Shown: in pieces, positions 25,001 to 37,386 of the stretch | Layout: every line of letters starts with the position of its first letter | Numbering within the stretch: the stretch's first letter is position 1 | Origin: Salticus scenicus | Lineage: Eukaryota > Arthropoda > Arachnida > Araneae > Salticidae | NCBI GenBank assembly: GCA_963930645.1 | Contig: OZ005649.1 | Coordinates: 81,143,126 to 81,207,125, forward strand | Length of the DNA stretch: 64,000 bases | Direction: 5' to 3' | The notes under the pieces: generated by a model | Seen by the model: the letters and a program-made list of their open reading frames with translations, nothing else | The model's database searches: none | Told to the model about the DNA's origin: nothing | Program-made: the position numbers and the translations under genes

Positions 25001-28000
25001 TATAAAATGGCCGTGTCGAAGTCTATAAAAAGAAAATCTGTTGAAAGGAAAAAGAAACACTTGCAGAAAGTCAGAAGAAACATTTAGCTTAACTGTTGAT
25101 TTATTGTATGCTTTGTGAAAATAATCATCTTCAAAAAAATCACTACATCTTTACTGAATGACAAAAGAATCTATGTATCTCACACGGAAATTGGGACGGG
25201 AGGAGAGGAGAAACTAAACAAAACACGTCTTACTTTAACGAATTCAAAATCGAAAAGCTTAACTAAATATGCCAGCCTCAGAGAACTTAAATTGCAACCC
25301 CAAAAGTTGGCATCCTTAAAATTCAGCCAAAAGAATGCCAAGCTGTTTCTTTGTTCTCCTAACATTTTAATACAAAAATTTTGAATAAAAAAATCGTTTC
25401 AAAAGTTAGATCGATTTGACATTGAAAAGCAACGCCAATTGTCCTTCAACTCTCAACGTACACAAAACGGCGCTGCTTAGGCGGCAAAAATCCATTATAA
25501 ATCTATTTTTAGAACTATAATGACCTGCTTGAAATAATAATAGCTTTTAATGTAAATATGAGGGTAATAAATATAAACTGAAATGATTGTTTTTTTATTT
25601 TATTAATAGCTATTTATGCTAGGAATATGCTGATAACGAATTTTAAGTTACCCTCTCAAAAATAAATAATTATAGCTAAATTGATTTAATCCATTCGGGG
25701 AAATGTATAAACAAAATTACTTTTCAAAAACCCCGATATAAAAATTGCTTTATTTTATTCAGAGAGTAATGTGTTTGTAACAATAAAGGACAAAGAACGC
25801 AAATTTTGATTTGTAAATAAAACGAGAAATTCTATATAATTAATTAATTGAATTACATAAATTTAAAAAAAATTATTTTATATAATCTATATTAATCCCT
25901 CTTTTTTTTGTTATATATAAAATTTGAATAAATAAATAAATTTTTAAAGAACATACGTGTGAACCCTCACACACTCCTATAATTATGAACATCTAAAAAC
26001 GTGGAGAGAAAAATTATTTTGTATTATATTTTATTAATTTTGTTTCATATTAAAAAAATTACAGCAGTTTTGGTTTTTAGAATACTAGATATATTAAGTG
26101 CACTTAGTATAATCTTGTTCACAATTATTTTTACGTTAGTTATTTCAAAACATAAAGTGTCCTTATAAATATGAAAAGGAGCGTATATATATATACAGGG
26201 TGCATAAAAAAGTCCCTTTAACCTGAAAATACTTGCGAACGGAGAGTGCTAGAGCCACGCAAGTGAGGTAACGGTATAATAAAATGACTATGCCAGACCT
26301 AATGCAAACGACAGCAGCGCCCCTAATGGCGAAATTTGGAAGTTAGCCATTGCAAATCGAAAACGAAAAGAGATTGAGCAAAATTTCCAATTAGAAAGTT
26401 TTAGAGCATCAATTAATTAGTACGAAACGATATTTGGTTTACACGTGTAAGATAAATTGGCGCCTGTATATCCAAAAAATATCCAAAATCGATGCACTCC
26501 ATTTTGTGTAAATATTTGAAAGGAATGGCCAGAGGAAAGAAGAAATATGCACAATTTAATGAATAAATACTATGTACTTACATCAATACATTTTAATAAC
26601 ATCACACACAATTACACAAAAACAAAATAGGTAAACTAAACTCTAAGTCTCATAGTGATAAAAAGTTAATGTTGAGAATGTTCGAAAAGTTTGTCATTGC
26701 TCACAATACACGTTTGTATTCGTGTGAGTAATTCTGCATGCACATTTCTCAGCATGGAAGGTGTTACACTATTGAAAGCATCTGTAATACGATGACGTAG
26801 ATCCAGTAGACTTGTATGTGGAGTTGCATAAACCTGACCTTTCATGTAACCCCATAGGAAGACATCCATCGGAGTCAGGTCCGGTGATCGTGGAGGTTTT
26901 TCAATACTACTACCATACCCAATAATTTGTTGTCCAAAGCAATCTTTTAGAAAGCTTCGCACTCAAGCTGGCTGGTGTGCAGGAGCACCGTCATGTTGGA
27001 ACCACATGTCCCGTAATTCGGACAGGGGAATATCATCCAAAAAGTCGGGTATAATATCCTGTAATAGTTGGAGGTACCTCTGTCCGTTTAATGTGCCTTC
27101 GTAGAACACAGGTCCCAGTAAGCGATCCTTCCAGATACCGCCCCACACATTAATGGACCAGCGTACTTGGTGTTTTGTGGTTAGTCCCCACGAGGGATTT
27201 TCCAGCGCCCAGTAGTGGGCATTATGTCGGTTTAGTACTCCGGTACGCTGAAACAGTGCCTCGTCCGACCAAACAATGTTGGACAAAAAATCTGATTTAT
27301 CTTCAACATTATTTAATGCCCATTTCAGTGTTGCCAGATTTGGGGACATTTTTATTCAATGTCCACCATTAAATTTTTATTGCAACAGTTGCCTAATCAC
27401 ATCGAAGATTAATCGTCTATTATGTATGTTAAATTTTATTTCTCAAAATTATTGGTGGTAGTTGAATAAAAAAGTCCCCAAGTCTGGCAACACTGGCCTA
27501 GTTGCACCAATCAAATCGACGCTCATTATCCCGTGGCAACAGGTCTTGCTGCAGAGTGACATGATAGGGATGTGCATGTTGACTATGCAGTATTTGTCAT
27601 ACTCCGGCCCGTGTTAAGCCACAAGCCATGCTGATTTATCTTGTACTGCTGTGTGGATGGGCTAGTGCATATACCAAAATACTTTCTGGCGGTATACGAA
27701 TACCTGCACTCACTGGTCTGCCAGAACGTGGACGACTTTCATGGCTTCCTGTCTCCATGAGTCGTCGCACTACATTTGCGATGGTAACTGCACTTGGATG
27801 TGGCCCACCTGGAAAACGAACGGCATACTCCCGTGCAGCATGCGTTGCGTTTCGTTGACATTCGCCATAAATAAGCACCATCTCGCAATATTGAAAGTTA
27901 GTGAAGCTTGACATTCTCACACAGCTCCAAAATTCTAAATCCAAACGTTTATTTTTAAGAAATGTATATTTTGTAGGATCTCATTCATTTAGGATCATTC

Positions 28001-30481
28001 AAAATTCCATTTGTTTTGTCACTTTCAAAATAGAACACATATTTTCTACCCGTCGGTAGGCAACGATTGAAATTGCCACAACACAGAAAATAAAATTTTT
28101 AAAATGAAAGCGCTCGCACATTAGGAATAAAATTATCGTCTGCCATCAATAATTTTATGCTATGAGATTATGTTGTTTGTATCAAGCGAGCGCCAACACC
28201 TTTTAAACTAAAATTTTAAATGCATTGGAAATTAAAGTTTTCAGACATTACAGTACAGTACAAAGTCACACACTGCATTTTCACCCTGCTACATTTCCGA
28301 AATATGAATATGTAGAGTAAAACAGTCGCGCATAGATTACGGACATTTTGGGGTATACAGGCGCTAATTTATCTTATCCGTGTAAACCAAATATCGTTTC
28401 GTACTAATTAATTGATGCTCTAAAACTTTCTAATTGGAAATTTTGCTCTATCTCTTTTCGTTTTCGATTTGCAATGGCTAACTTCCAAATTTTGCCACTA
28501 GGGGCGCTGCTGTCGTTTGCATTAGGTCGGGCATAGTCACTTTACTATACCGTTACCTCACTTGCGTGGCTGTAGCACTCTCCGTTCGCAAGTATTTTCA
28601 GGTTAAAGGGACTTTCCTATCTGCATATATATATATATATACATATATCATAGTTCTATTAAAGGAAAATGCTCCGCTCACCATGAGTGAACCCCCTCCT
28701 TGTTGTCTGCTGAAAACAGTTTATGGTACCTTGTGAATATCGTGCCAATAATATGCCCAACCATCGGGGCCATCTAAATTGAACTTCTTTTTATCACTAA
28801 AAAGAACATTCAACCATTCATCTATCTAATACACATGATTTCGAGCCCACTGAACACGAGCGTCTTTATGCCCTTTTGTCAACTTTGGTGAACTACGCAT
28901 TTTGCGATAAGCAAGACAATTTACTTTCCTGCAGCCGTTGCTGCACCGTGGATTTTGATACTGGAATGGTCACTTCTCTAGAAATTGGCCGTACAGACAG
29001 GTCCGGGGTTGAAACTAATCTGAAAATCTCTCTGTCTTGCCGTTTAGTTGTTTAGTTGTTTTTTTTGGTCACTCAGAACGTAATTTTATTTCAAACTAGT
29101 CACTTTTTGACAGAATTTGGTACATACCCGTCCTGCTGCATCCAATTTTTATTGAAATGTCCACAACTTTCATTCCACGAGCTTTCAAGTTATATTTGCA
29201 AAATTTCATTTTTGCAAAACTGCACATTGCGAGACATCTTTACAATAAATCGAAAAGAGAAAAACAGCATAGCTGTTATCACATAAAACTACTGAGTCAC
29301 AAGTATATGACCTTGGAATATGCAAATTTGGAGATCAGTACTTCATTTAACACCGGTTGTCCATATATTTTTAGGACAACATTATTTTGTTTTTATTTTT
29401 ATATATTAAATTTATGACCGTTTATAATTCTTTAAGTATTTTGTTTTTTGTATTACGTCAATACATATTTGCCTAATTTATTTCGATTTTCTTACTCGTT
29501 TAATTGCTTCTTAAATCCAAATAAACGGTTGTCCATAAACTTTTCGGACAAACTTTATTAAAATTATACAATCTATTTTTCAAAATAAATAAAATCAAAA
29601 ATTCAAGTTAATGCCTGTTTAATATTCAATATGTTGCAAGAAAAAAAAAATATACACACACACACATATATATATATATATATTAATGCTTACTAAATTA
29701 AGTATTTATCGAAATTTTACTCCACGATTTCAGTTTTGATTGACTATACACGGTTTTCGAATCAGTTATTATATTGTTATAATGACTTTTATCCTCAGAG
29801 TTCTCTTATCTCTTTCTCTTTGGAAAAAAACTGCTTCTTCATCTTTCTTTCTTTCTTTTATTTTCTTTTTATTATTTATTCTTTTATTTATTTATTTATT
29901 TATTTATTATTAGTACGATAGGACTATTTCTTTCAATCTGGCATTTTGAGTTATTACCAATTTACAGTGTTCCACTTCGAAAATGCCTGCTAATATCCAA
30001 TTTTACCATTTAATTTCTTACTCTATATTAAAATATTTTCTGAAATCCGTAAAATCTTATATATATATGTATATATATTCTCATTGGTGAGGATTGAACT
30101 GACAACTTTCGGTTCGTAGTTGTGTACTCGGACCAGACAGCCAACTGGTCTTGACTGAGTATTTCCTGATTATTTAGAAAAGAGTGTTTTCAGATATTTT
30201 TTTCTCTTCCCATCGGTGAGGATCGAACTCAAAACTTTCGGATTCGTAGTTTTGTACTCTGATCACAGAGCCAACGGGCCTCGACTGAATATTTCCTGTT
30301 AATTTAGACTAGAGTGTTTTCAGATTTTTCTTTTTTTTTTTGAAAGGGTGTGAAAATACAAAAATAAGTAGTCGTGTCGCACTAAATTAAATTCTGACAT
30401 AGACAGAATTTCATCCATAGTTTTAATGCTCACAAAGCGAGCATACATCGAGATACTCGCCACCGCAGTACAGATTTTCTA

Positions 30482-30512
<31 letters not shown>

Positions 30513-33500
30513 GCAGCCCTTTTTTTTTATTTTTTTTATTTTTTTTTTTAATACTAGAAAATCAATCCTTCACTCAACCCTTCAATATCTTTCTCAATTT
30601 TTAACGATATTTCCTTTTTTTTTTTTTTTTTTTTTCCTATTTAGTTTGATTTCTTTAGAAATCGACCTATTGCAATCACTTCGTTTATCTATCTATCTAT
30701 CTATCTATCTATAATGAAAATTTTGTCATCACGATAACTCCCGAAATAATACTCGAAATGGAACCAAATTTGGACAGTGAACTGATCTTATAAATATCTT
30801 GGATGAGTTCGTTAACCAAGTCGCTCCGACTTTTTGTTTTCAAGTGGCAGCAACTTGAAAATTTCAAACCGACATTGTAAAAAGCATATTTAAAGCAAGA
30901 TTTGCTTGAATTTTGTTGTAGAAACAGGCCACATAAGGGTCTCAATGAAGTTTATTAATGAAGTTTATCCGCCATTTTTAATAAAGTGGCAGATATCTTA
31001 AGTTAAGCGGGACCACTTGAAATCAAGCTACCACTTGAAAATTTAAAATCACTATCACTTCCGAAATAATACTCAAAATCGAACCAAATTTAGACAATGT
31101 CTTAACTTACCTTATAAATATCTTAGATGAGTTTATTAACCAAGTTGCTCCGCTATTTTGTTTTCAAGTGGAGACCACTTGAAAATTCTAAATTGAAACT
31201 GTAAAAAGCGTGTTCAGAATTTGTTTGAAATTTGATGTAAATATAGACCACATAAGGGTCTCAATGAAGTTTATTAATGAAATTTATCCGTCATTTTTAA
31301 TAAAGTGGTAGATATCTTAAGTTAAGCGGGGCCACTTGAAATCACGCTACCACTTGAAAATTTAAAATCACAATAACTTTCGAAATAATACTCCAATTCG
31401 AACCAAATTTGGACAGTGTCTTAACTTATCTTATAAATAACTTAGATGAATTTGTTAACCAAGTTGCTCCGCCATTTTGTTTTCAAGTGGAGACCACTTG
31501 AAAACTTCAAATTCAAATTGTAAAAAGCGTATTCCGAATTTTTTTTTTTAATTTTGATGCATACATAGATTATACAAGTGTCTCAAATAAATTTATTAAT
31601 GAACTTTATCCGCCATTTTTAACAAAGTGGCGGATATCTTAAGTTAAGCGGGACCACTTGAAATCAGGCTACCCCTTGAAAATTTAAAACCATGATAACT
31701 TCCGAAATAATACTCCAAATGGAACCAAATTTGAACAGTGTCTTAACTTATTTTATAAATATCTTAGATGAGTTTGTTAACCAAGTTGCTCCGCCAATTT
31801 GTTTTCAAGTGGAGACCACTTGAAAATTTCAAATTTAAATTATAAAAAGCGTATTCCGAAATTCTACGCTGGGCAAGTTGTTTTGTCATTTTGTTTTCAA
31901 GTTGCAAACACTTAAACTGCCATAAAATTAACTTTTGAAACACGGCACTGATTTAAACCACAGTTGGACAGTGAGCTTATGCTTCAAAAGTCCTTGATAT
32001 GTTTGCTGGGCAACTTGTTCCACTGTATTGTTTCCTACTGGCGGCCAATTGAAAATTTGTTATCACGGTAACTTTAGAAATACTTAATCAATGCAAATCA
32101 AAGTTGAAAAATGGATTTATGATTCAAACAACAAAAATGTAGAAAATTCACGTAACTCGTGAACCAATCACGTTATTGCGTCCATCTTTGGTATATCGAT
32201 AATAAGTATTTTCTCGCCAAAAGTCGCCAAAAAAGTTGCCATTGGGGAAAAGTCGCTAAATTTCGCGCCAAATCCATTACCTGCGTTACTGGATCGTTTT
32301 AATGCGTTTTTAAAGAAAAATTAGACTATTTTAATGCTAAAACAATCAAGAAATGCAGAAAACTAACATTTTATCAACTTACTAAGCCTCTTTGAAAGAA
32401 TTTCGACAAAAAAAAAACATTATTTTCAAATTTGCACAATATCTTAGATGAGCAACTTTCTCTGTCATTTTGATCGAAATGACAGCTACTTAATTTTTCA
32501 ACACAATGACTTTTGAGATTTTGAATTAATTCGAACTATATGTGTACAGTAGACTTATCTCACAAATACATTTCATATATTTGTCAACTTAACCCACCAC
32601 TTTGTTTCCAAGCGCCGGCCACTTGAAAATTTTAAATTCACATAAAAAGGTATTTATGAACCGATTTGCTTAAAACTCCATATGTACATAGCCTACATCA
32701 GTATTTCTACCAAGTGAATTAATAATTCTTAGCCGCCATTTTGAAACAAAATGACGGCTACATAATGAGGATAAAGAAATCAACCTACCCTTCCGAATAA
32801 CCCGGGAGGACTTGTTTTTTAAGTTTAAGTCTATACATTTGACTAGCACATATATGAAAAACGCTTTCGCATGCCCAGTTACAAATTATTTAGTAAAAAT
32901 GTTTATATTTCATCAGATATTTAGTATTTTTATATGTAAATTTTTCCCTGATTAAAAGAGGGATTACAAAGATTAGTTAACTTTTACGAAAATTACACGC
33001 TTCATATCGATTTTAAATTCTCCTTATTGGTTAAAAATTTTGTTTATTTTACATGTACTGTACTTTTTTTTTTTTTTTTTAATATAATATTGTTTTCTAT
33101 TCAAGAATTGTTAGAGATTAAATATTATTACCATGACAACTTTAAGTTTTCAGGATAAACTTACAATTTTCAAAGCCTAAAGTACGTGTATAAAACAGAT
33201 ATATCAGGAATTTCACAAAAAATATCTCAATAATTATGTTGTATCGTTTGTACAAGTTTAAATTTTAGAAACCAAAATTAAAATGGGGAAGAGGTTAATT
33301 TAAACTTTAAAAGATTTAAATAAAATACGAGGTTCTTTTCTACCTAAAGTTAAATAATTCATTCGTGAAATGTGATAGTTAATACCTTAATCTGCTTAAA
33401 TGAAAATTAAATTTCCTTTTAAAAACTGAATTATTCATTTTAAAAAGAAAAACATAGAAAGAAATGGAGCACTCTTTAAATAAATACTTTGAAGAAATTA

Positions 33501-35258
33501 TATATCATTAAACAAAGAAAAATCGAATTAATGCTCTTATTTTAAGAATTTTTAATGTTATTTTTTATCTTTATTTGAGCTATAAAATAAATAAAAAATC
33601 TTAAAAAATCTTAATGCAGTTTTATATGATTTTTTTTTTTTTAGATACAGTTTTTAATTATTTTCATAATATTTATTTTAATGCTATTTTAAAGTATTTT
33701 TTCTAACTTTTAACGAAATAACTTTAAAAGTTTTTAATCCAGATAATAATTATTGAAAACTATTTTTTTTTTTTTTCACATTTTCAAAAATTTCTTCGGA
33801 ATAAAAGCGAAACAAAAGCATTTGTCATTTTTTTTTTTTTTTTTTTACATTTTAAACATTGACATGCAAAGATTATTATAGTATTAATCAATTATTAATT
33901 CTCTTTCATTATTATTTTTCAATGCCTAGAATAATTCAAGAAAAATAACTTTTGTTGCTGATATATTTTTTCTATTTTATTTAAAATAAACATCCTAAAT
34001 ATTTTTGTGTGTATTAACTACAACAAAGCATTTTTCGCACATACAAATTTCTTCATTTATTACGAAAATTCGAGTTTTTTGAATACCATCATGCAATTTC
34101 CATTTTAAAAGTGATACTTTATTTCCCTATTCTAATGTTACACAATTGAAGCAAATGGTTTAAAAATACTTTTAAATAAATCAGCATAAATCATAATATT
34201 TCTAGTTTTTAGTTAAAATTTTGTTTTTCAAATTTCAGTTAACATATACAGCATAATGTACTATTTTGAGCCCGTTTTAGTTTTAATGCATTAGCCCCAT
34301 TACGTCTGCTGAATTTTATACTTATCTTTGATATTTTTTTCCACTAGCTTACTACACATTAAGTTCATGGTCTAAATTTTCTGGTCAATATTTTATATAG
34401 CTACAAAATTGCATCATCATTGTATATGAAGAATACCATTTATTTGAAACATTTAACCGAATATTTTTGGGAAGAAAGTTTTGTACCAGCTGCACCCATT
34501 TTATAATATTCAGTATTTGCTGCGCCACTATTTTTCACGTGTCATGAATATGGTAACAACTAAACCAGGAGTCAAGGCTTTTTAATGAGACTTTTGAAGA
34601 TGTAATTACAAATCATCTTTATCATCATCATAATCATGTTAATTATCTTGAGATTCTGGTCTATATATATATATCTATCTATCTATATATATATATATAT
34701 ATATATATTAAGAATTATTTGTACGATGCTCTTTTTTTTTTTTTTTTTTTTTTATCGTGAAATTCATTTTGCGCGTATTATGTCTTTTACATAGGCATAC
34801 TACATGTGATATACATATTCAAATACTTTAAAACCATGTTATACAAATTAATGTAATGAGATAAATTAATATTAAAAAGTAGCACGTTTCAATAAAAACA
34901 ACTACAGCTTATATTAAAATTATAATAAATGATATTTATCTAGTCGGTTAGGCTAATCCACATTTTCAAATTTAAAAGAAAAATATATTCCTTTCAGAAT
35001 AAATAAAATTAAAATTCAAGGAAATTAAAATTAAAATTATGCGTGTTTAATATTCAATATATTGCAAGCTATAGAAAAAAAAAATATTTTTTGAATGCTT
35101 ACTAAATTACGTATTTATCGAACTTATATTCCACGATGCAAATTCGACATGCACAGTTTTCGAATTAACTTTTATATTACTGCAATGGCTTCTTTTTTAT
35201 CCTTAGAGGAATTTTATATTATACTCTTTTAAAAGAAAATCTTCCTCGTCTTCTTACT

Positions 35259-35295
<37 letters not shown>

Positions 35296-35485
35296 CAATA
35301 TTGTTTTCTGTTTGAGGAATTGTTAGAGACTACATATAATTATTATGGCTACTTTAAGTTTTAGAGATAAATCTACAGATTTCTGATGTCTAAACATATA
35401 AAAATGTTGTAAGATAAGTTTTGCGAAAAACAAAAAGAAAAAAAAAAATGCATTATGTTGCCTCGCTTATAAAAGTTTGAATAAA

Positions 35486-35524
<39 letters not shown>

Positions 35525-37347
35525 GAAAGATTCATTTAAACTTAAAAAAGATCTAAATGAAATTCTAGCTACTTTTCTACCTGAATTTAAATAATTCACT
35601 TCTAAAATGGGAAAATTAATACCTTAATCTGCTTAAATAATAACTCAATTTCAGGTAAAAAAAAAATTTTCATTTAAAAAAGAAAATCTTAGAAAGAAGC
35701 TGAGTACTCTTTAAATTCACATTTTAAAAGAAATGATATATCACTACACAAAGATAAATTGGATTAATTCTCTATTTATTTTAAAAATTTTGATAAGATT
35801 ATTTTAATTTCCCTGTTCTTTCTTTATTTCTTTCTTTATTTTTTAATATAATAATAATAATAAACATAGAATTTCATACATTTATTTTACTGGGTTGTTC
35901 GGAAAGTAATTTCGTTTTTCTCAGCAGAGGATTTAATTGTATTTTTTTTCACCGTCTTCACAATTAAGCTGCATTACCATTATATATTGTGACAGCTGAT
36001 ATAGCAAGGCTTGCTTGGGAAAAAGTTCGTTTTATTCTGCTCAATAGATTTTGACTGGTGCCCTATCAAATAAAGAAAATCGGAAGCGACATTTTCGGCA
36101 TATTTGATTTTTGCTATCAAAAAAGGGAAAATACTGTTCAAACATGGTAAAAAGTACACGATGTGTATACCGAAAATTTATTTAAAGAAGGCCAGTGTCA
36201 GAAGTGGTTTACCAAATTTTGTTCCGGCAACTTTGACGTTGAAGATGCATTACGTTCTGTAAAACCAGTTTATATTAATGAAGACAATATAAGTATCGAT
36301 TTATGAAAACTGCAATATAACAACTCGTGAGATCGCTAAGAAACCGATCAAATTGGAGAATATATAATTCAATAAAACATTTATACAATATAAGAAAATC
36401 GTCTTTAAGAAGAAACGAAATTATTTTCCAAACAAACCAATAGATAACATTTTTAATTATTTGTTAATTTTTAATTTAACACCATTTCAAAGTATCTTTC
36501 GTAACTTTTACCGAAATAATTTTGATAGTTTTGTATCAGATTGCAACTGTCCCAGATAAAAATCCATGTTAGTTTTCAAGCCTAATAATAATACATGCAA
36601 AACAAAATGTTTGGAATGTATTTTTTTTAGCATAAAAATTTAATCCTGTAAGCCTTTTATTATTATTATTATTATTTTTTTTTTTATAGTGCTTTATAGT
36701 CAAAATACAGTCATTTTTAAAACATCAGGAATAAGATGGACTTGTTGAGACATCTTCACTCCCTCATACTTAGTCTGATTATTAAATGAGTTAATTATAC
36801 ATGCACACACACACACACATAAATATATATATATATATAGATAGATGTATATATATAATGTATACATGTATATGTGTGTGTGTGTATACATATATGTATA
36901 TATGTGTGTGTGGTATTGTTGTATTAATGACTGTTAGGTTGAATAAAAAACCACTGTTAATGTCATGGCGAAGGCTTTTCGCAAAAACCCACCATCAGTG
37001 CCCGTCAATATTATCGAATTAAACAAATTAAGATAACTTCCATTGTCGGGATGAAATATGATTTATGCATACATAAAAAGAATAAATAAAAAATAACTAA
37101 GTAATTGTTTGTACAAACGTTACAGTGAGACTTATGTCTACTACACCCCGCGACAAAAGATAGGAACAAAGGGTTTTTTCTTTGATTTTTCATAAAATAA
37201 CGTTATCTAAATTGTGCTTATCAACTATTCGTATTATAAAATAACACTATTCCTGGACTCATTTTGTTTTAAGACTAATTTAGAAAATTTTAAGACTAAA
37301 TTTTTTCTAATCTGAGACTACACAGCGCGACAAAAAGATAGAAACAA

Positions 37348-37386
<39 letters not shown>

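Larger units (their letters stand above)
26196..28625 (-). mobile_element. E3: DD41D-type transposon with ~300-bp TIRs
   Basis: The left arm 26196-26497 and right arm about 28332-28625 are reverse complements with few differences. They begin CAGGGTGCATAAAAAAGTCC on the left, with a slightly changed right end, and are flanked by TA in an (AT)n context. The element is 2.43 kb and inserted in the E1 transposase frame. The transposase is on the minus strand at 27944-26666. A 170-bp MITE (27326-27495) interrupts it. Confidence 0.8.
22925..29555 (-). mobile_element. E1: Tc1-like transposon with IR/DR ends, split by nested elements
   Basis: TA target duplications lie at 22923-22924 and 29556-29557. 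The outer terminal sites are 22925-22949 (CAGTGTGTCACAAAAGTTTA...) and about 29527-29555. A second similar site lies 197 bp inside the left end (23126-23146) and 172 bp inside the right end (about 29355-29380). This is the IR/DR layout of Tc1-type elements with two transposase sites per end. The transposase frame is on the minus strand, from 29237 to 23182, broken by E2 and E3 and by point stops. Outside the ends the sequence continues as the left copy of the intronic duplication, which confirms the boundaries. Confidence 0.75.
21800..33880. repeat. Left copy of a diverged tandem duplication (split by transposons)
   Basis: Blocks at about 21880-22924, 29558-29760 and 33070-33760 match, in the same order and orientation, about 33960-34980, 34985-35220 and 35290-36640. 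Identical words of about 20 bp survive, ending GAGATAAATTAAT (22779-22806 and 34847-34873), and TACCTTAATCTGCTTAAAT (33386 and 35614). The left copy is interrupted by E1 and its nested elements and by the 30.0-33.0 kb repeat array. The duplicated material is intronic, and no second copy of exon 3 could be recognised. Confidence 0.7.

Noticed and set aside
27175..27858. Plus-strand open frames over E3
   Set aside because: Antisense shadows of the E3 transposase, whose motifs are all on the minus strand.
30079..30330. Functional tRNA genes
   Set aside because: Box-like words are present but acceptor and D stems do not pair cleanly and the anticodon loop is too long.
30717..31990. CRISPR-like or regulatory array
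   Set aside because: Units are 320 bp and similar throughout, without short repeats and unique spacers; this is an ordinary tandem satellite-like array.
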